The notes beneath the pieces are model-generated. The model searched no databases, had not been told where the DNA came from, and saw only the letters and a program-made list of their open reading frames with translations. DNA of 8,586 bases from Azonexaceae bacterium (GTDB lineage: Bacteria > Pseudomonadota > Gammaproteobacteria > Burkholderiales > Rhodocyclaceae). A program made the translations under genes and the position numbers. Shown here piece after piece: positions 6,247-8,586 of this stretch (within the stretch, counting starts at the first letter, position 1; each line of letters starts with the position of its first letter). The stretch is from contig SSTA01000244.1 in the NCBI GenBank assembly GCA_009469685.1, positions 1 through 8,586 of the forward strand, given 5' to 3'.

Positions 6247-8115
6247 ATGAATCGCTACCCCCTCTGGAAATACATCATTGTCGCCGTCGCGCTGGTGCTG
6301 GGCTTCATCTACACCCTGCCCAACTTCTTCGGCGAATCCCCGGCGGTCCAGGTTTCCAGCGGCAAGGCGACCTTGAAGACCGACGACAAGACCCTGGCCC
6401 GGGCCGAGGAAACCCTCAAGGCCGCCGGGGTTGCCCACGACGGGATACAGCTGGACTTCAACGGGGTCAAAGCCCGCTTCAAGGACACCGACACCCAGTT
6501 GAAGGCCAAGGATGCCCTCGAGAAGGCCTTCAATCCCGACCCGACCGATCCCCAGTACGTCATCGCCCTCAATCTGCTCAGCGCGTCGCCGGCCTGGCTC
6601 ACCAGCCTGCACGCGCTGCCCATGTACCTCGGCCTGGACCTGCGGGGCGGCGTCCATTTCCTGCTCCAGGTGGACATGAAGGGCGCACTGACCAAGCGCC
6701 TCGACTCGGTCGGCGCCGATCTGCGCACCCTCATGCGGGACAAGAACCTCCGCCACTCCGGCATCAACCGGGAAGGCGAGCGCCTGGTGATCCGCTTCCG
6801 CGACGCCGAGACCCGGGACAAGGCCCGCATCGCCGTTTCCGACGCCCAGGCCGACCTGGCCCTGGCCGACCAGGGAGACGAGAGCGAACCGCGCCTGGTG
6901 GCCACCTTGAAGCCGGAGGCGATCAAGCGTCTGGGCGAATTCGCCCTCAAGCAGAACATCACCACCCTGCACAACCGGATCAACGAACTCGGCGTCGCCG
7001 AACCGGTCATCCAGCAGCAGGGCAGCGACCGCATCGTCGTCCAGTTGCCCGGCGTGCAGGACACCGCCAAGGCCAAGGACATCCTCGGCCGGACCGCCAC
7101 CCTGGAAATCCGCATGGTGGACGATTCCCCCGGCGCGCTGGAAGCCGGTCTCGCCGGCAACCCACCCTTCGGCACCGAGCTCTACACCGAACGGGGAGGG
7201 TCTCCGCTCCTGGTCAAGAAACAGGTGGTCCTCACCGGCGACCGGCTGACCGACGCCCAGCCCGGCTTCGACGGCCAGACCCACGAACCGGCGGTGCACC
7301 TCAATCTCGATTCCGCCGGCGCCCGCATCTTCAAGGACATCACCCGGGAAAACGTCGGCAAGCGCATGGCCATCCTGCTGATCGAAAAGGGCAAGGGCGA
7401 GGTCATCACCGCTCCGGTGATCCGCACCGAAATCGGCGGCGGCCGGGTGCAGATTTCCGGCCGCATGAACACCGTCGAAGCCAACGACGTGGCGCTGCTC
7501 CTGCGCGCCGGGTCGCTGGCCGCACCGATGGATATCATCGAGGAACGCACCATAGGCCCCAGCCTGGGCGCCGAAAACATCAAGAAGGGCTTCCATTCCA
7601 CGCTCTGGGGCTTCTTGCTGATCGCGACGTTCATGATCGCCTATTACCAGATCTTCGGCGCCATCTCGGTCGCCGCCCTGGCCTCCAACCTGCTCTTCCT
7701 GGTGGCCATCCTGTCGATGCTGCAGGCGACCCTGACGCTACCCGGCATCGCCGCCATCGCGCTGACCCTGGGCATGGCCATCGACGCCAACGTGCTGATC
7801 AACGAGCGCATCCGCGAAGAACTGCGCTCGGGCATGCCGCCCCAGGCGGCCATTTCCGAAGGTTATGAACGGGCCTTCGGCACCATTCTGGACTCCAACA
7901 TCACCACCCTCATCGCCGGTCTGGCGCTGCTCATCTTCGGCTCCGGCCCGGTGCGCGGCTTCGCCGTGGTCCATTGCCTGGGCATCATGACTTCGATCTT
8001 CTCGTCGGTCGTCGTCTCCCGCGCCCTGGTCAATCTGGTCTATGGCCGCCAGAAGAAGCTGGCCAAGGTGGCCATCGGGTCGGTCTGGAAACCCGGCGTC
8101 GCCGCCGGCAAATAA
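6247..8115 (+). CDS. secD: Protein translocase subunit SecD
   Basis: A 622-residue inner-membrane protein (E. coli SecD is about 615). With SecF it uses the proton-motive force to pull secreted proteins through SecYEG on the periplasmic side. The sequence shows membrane segment 1 at residues 8-25, the signature YLGLDLRGGVHFLLQVD (D131, R133, G134, G135), a long periplasmic P1 region up to about residue 445, and then the five-helix C-terminal block starting at STLWGFLLIATFMIAYYQIFG (about 451-471). The conserved MAIDANVLINERIREEL motif (510-526; D513, N515, E520, R521) marks the proton-conducting region. The N-terminus MNRYPLWKYIIV fits the family, fixing the ATG at 6247, yet no Shine-Dalgarno lies within 20 nt because the inverted repeat occupies that space. 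secF follows 12 nt later. Confidence 0.98.
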   Translation: MNRYPLWKYIIVAVALVLGFIYTLPNFFGESPAVQVSSGKATLKTDDKTLARAEETLKAAGVAHDGIQLDFNGVKARFKDTDTQLKAKDALEKAFNPDPTDPQYVIALNLLSASPAWLTSLHALPMYLGLDLRGGVHFLLQVDMKGALTKRLDSVGADLRTLMRDKNLRHSGINREGERLVIRFRDAETRDKARIAVSDAQADLALADQGDESEPRLVATLKPEAIKRLGEFALKQNITTLHNRINELGVAEPVIQQQGSDRIVVQLPGVQDTAKAKDILGRTATLEIRMVDDSPGALEAGLAGNPPFGTELYTERGGSPLLVKKQVVLTGDRLTDAQPGFDGQTHEPAVHLNLDSAGARIFKDITRENVGKRMAILLIEKGKGEVITAPVIRTEIGGGRVQISGRMNTVEANDVALLLRAGSLAAPMDIIEERTIGPSLGAENIKKGFHSTLWGFLLIATFMIAYYQIFGAISVAALASNLLFLVAILSMLQATLTLPGIAAIALTLGMAIDANVLINERIREELRSGMPPQAAISEGYERAFGTILDSNITTLIAGLALLIFGSGPVRGFAVVHCLGIMTSIFSSVVVSRALVNLVYGRQKKLAKVAIGSVWKPGVAAGK

Positions 8116-8127
8116 GGGGAAACCGCC

Positions 8128-8586
8128 ATGGAATTCTTCCGCATCAAGAACGACATCCCCTTCATGCGCCATGCGCTGAAGTTCAACATCATTTCGCTGC
8201 TGACCTTCATCCTGGCCGTGATCTTCCTCTTCGCCAAGGGCCTGCACCTCTCCGTCGAATTCACCGGCGGCACCCTCATCGAGGTCCAGTACGAACAGGC
8301 GGCCGATCTCGAGAAGGTCCGCGGCGCCCTGGGGAAATCGGGCTTTTCCGACTACTCGGTGCAGAACTTCGGGTCCTCGCGGGACGTGATGATCCGCCTG
8401 CCGCTCAAGGCCGACCAGAATACCGCCCAGCTCGGCGAATCGGTGATGAAGTCCCTGGAAGCCGAAGCCCCCGGCGCCAAGCTGAGCCGGGTCGAATTCG
8501 TCGGTCCCCAGGTCGGCAAGGAACTGGCCGAAAACGGCGCCATGGCGCTCCTGCTGGTGGTCATCGGCATCGTCGTCTACCTGGCC
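8128..8586 (+). CDS. secF: Protein translocase subunit SecF, N-terminal fragment
   Basis: The first 153 codons of secF; the gene leaves the right edge in frame. The protein is an inner-membrane partner of SecD. It begins MEFFRIKNDIPFMRHALKF, with membrane segment 1 at about residues 18-36, followed directly by the signature LSVEFTGGTLIEVQY (V43, E44, F45, T46, G47, G48), the periplasmic domain, and VGPQVGKELAENGAMALLLVVIGIVVYLA (from residue 125), the start of membrane segment 2. The Shine-Dalgarno AGGGGA (8115-8120) is 7 nt before the ATG. The 12-nt gap after secD indicates co-transcription and matched production of the two subunits. Confidence 0.96.
   Translation, partial: MEFFRIKNDIPFMRHALKFNIISLLTFILAVIFLFAKGLHLSVEFTGGTLIEVQYEQAADLEKVRGALGKSGFSDYSVQNFGSSRDVMIRLPLKADQNTAQLGESVMKSLEAEAPGAKLSRVEFVGPQVGKELAENGAMALLLVVIGIVVYLA

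Noticed and set aside
6223..7596. A 457-codon open frame on the minus strand opposite secD
   Set aside because: It is antisense to a conserved secD and its composition (G, D, V, Q, A repeats) is typical of a shadow frame.

Overview
The window is GC-rich, densely coded chromosomal DNA that looks betaproteobacterial, most likely Rhodocyclales-like. This rests on protein style, the queA-tgt-yajC-secD-secF order and a divergent nirS / SUMT pair, and it is an inference because no database search was possible. Ten protein genes are supported, two of them cut by the window edges, plus one tRNA gene.

Left part (1-1555): the 5' end of a minus-strand periplasmic cytochrome gene, probably nirS (cytochrome cd1 nitrite reductase), faces away from a plus-strand uroporphyrinogen-III C-methyltransferase, probably nirE (first committed step to heme d1, the NirS cofactor). 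A perfect FNR/DNR-type site, TTGAT-N4-ATCAA, lies between them, so both are probably induced under low oxygen or nitric oxide. A small secreted four-cysteine protein resembling the Rap1a/Tai fold overlaps the end of nirE by 4 nt.

Middle part (1556-3530): a tRNA-Leu(CAA) gene with a recognisable promoter and a following hairpin, then a TerC-family membrane protein and a UspA-type ATP-binding stress protein 13 nt apart (likely one transcript). A stand-alone single-domain bacteriohemerythrin with all seven iron ligands follows.

Right part (3531-8586): queA and tgt, overlapping by 11 nt, encode two steps of queuosine tRNA modification. They are followed by yajC, secD and the start of secF, the accessory complex of the Sec translocon. 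Extended -10 promoters (TGnTAnAAT) are visible before queA and before yajC. Between yajC and secD sits a long imperfect inverted repeat built from heptamers of the GTGAGGA type. It occupies almost the whole gap and leaves secD without a nearby Shine-Dalgarno sequence; it is the least explained structure here.

Most of the window is conserved housekeeping DNA. I found no sign of an undescribed multi-gene system. The best leads are the heptamer inverted repeat, the Rap1a-like gene coupled to nirE, and the leader region of nirE.
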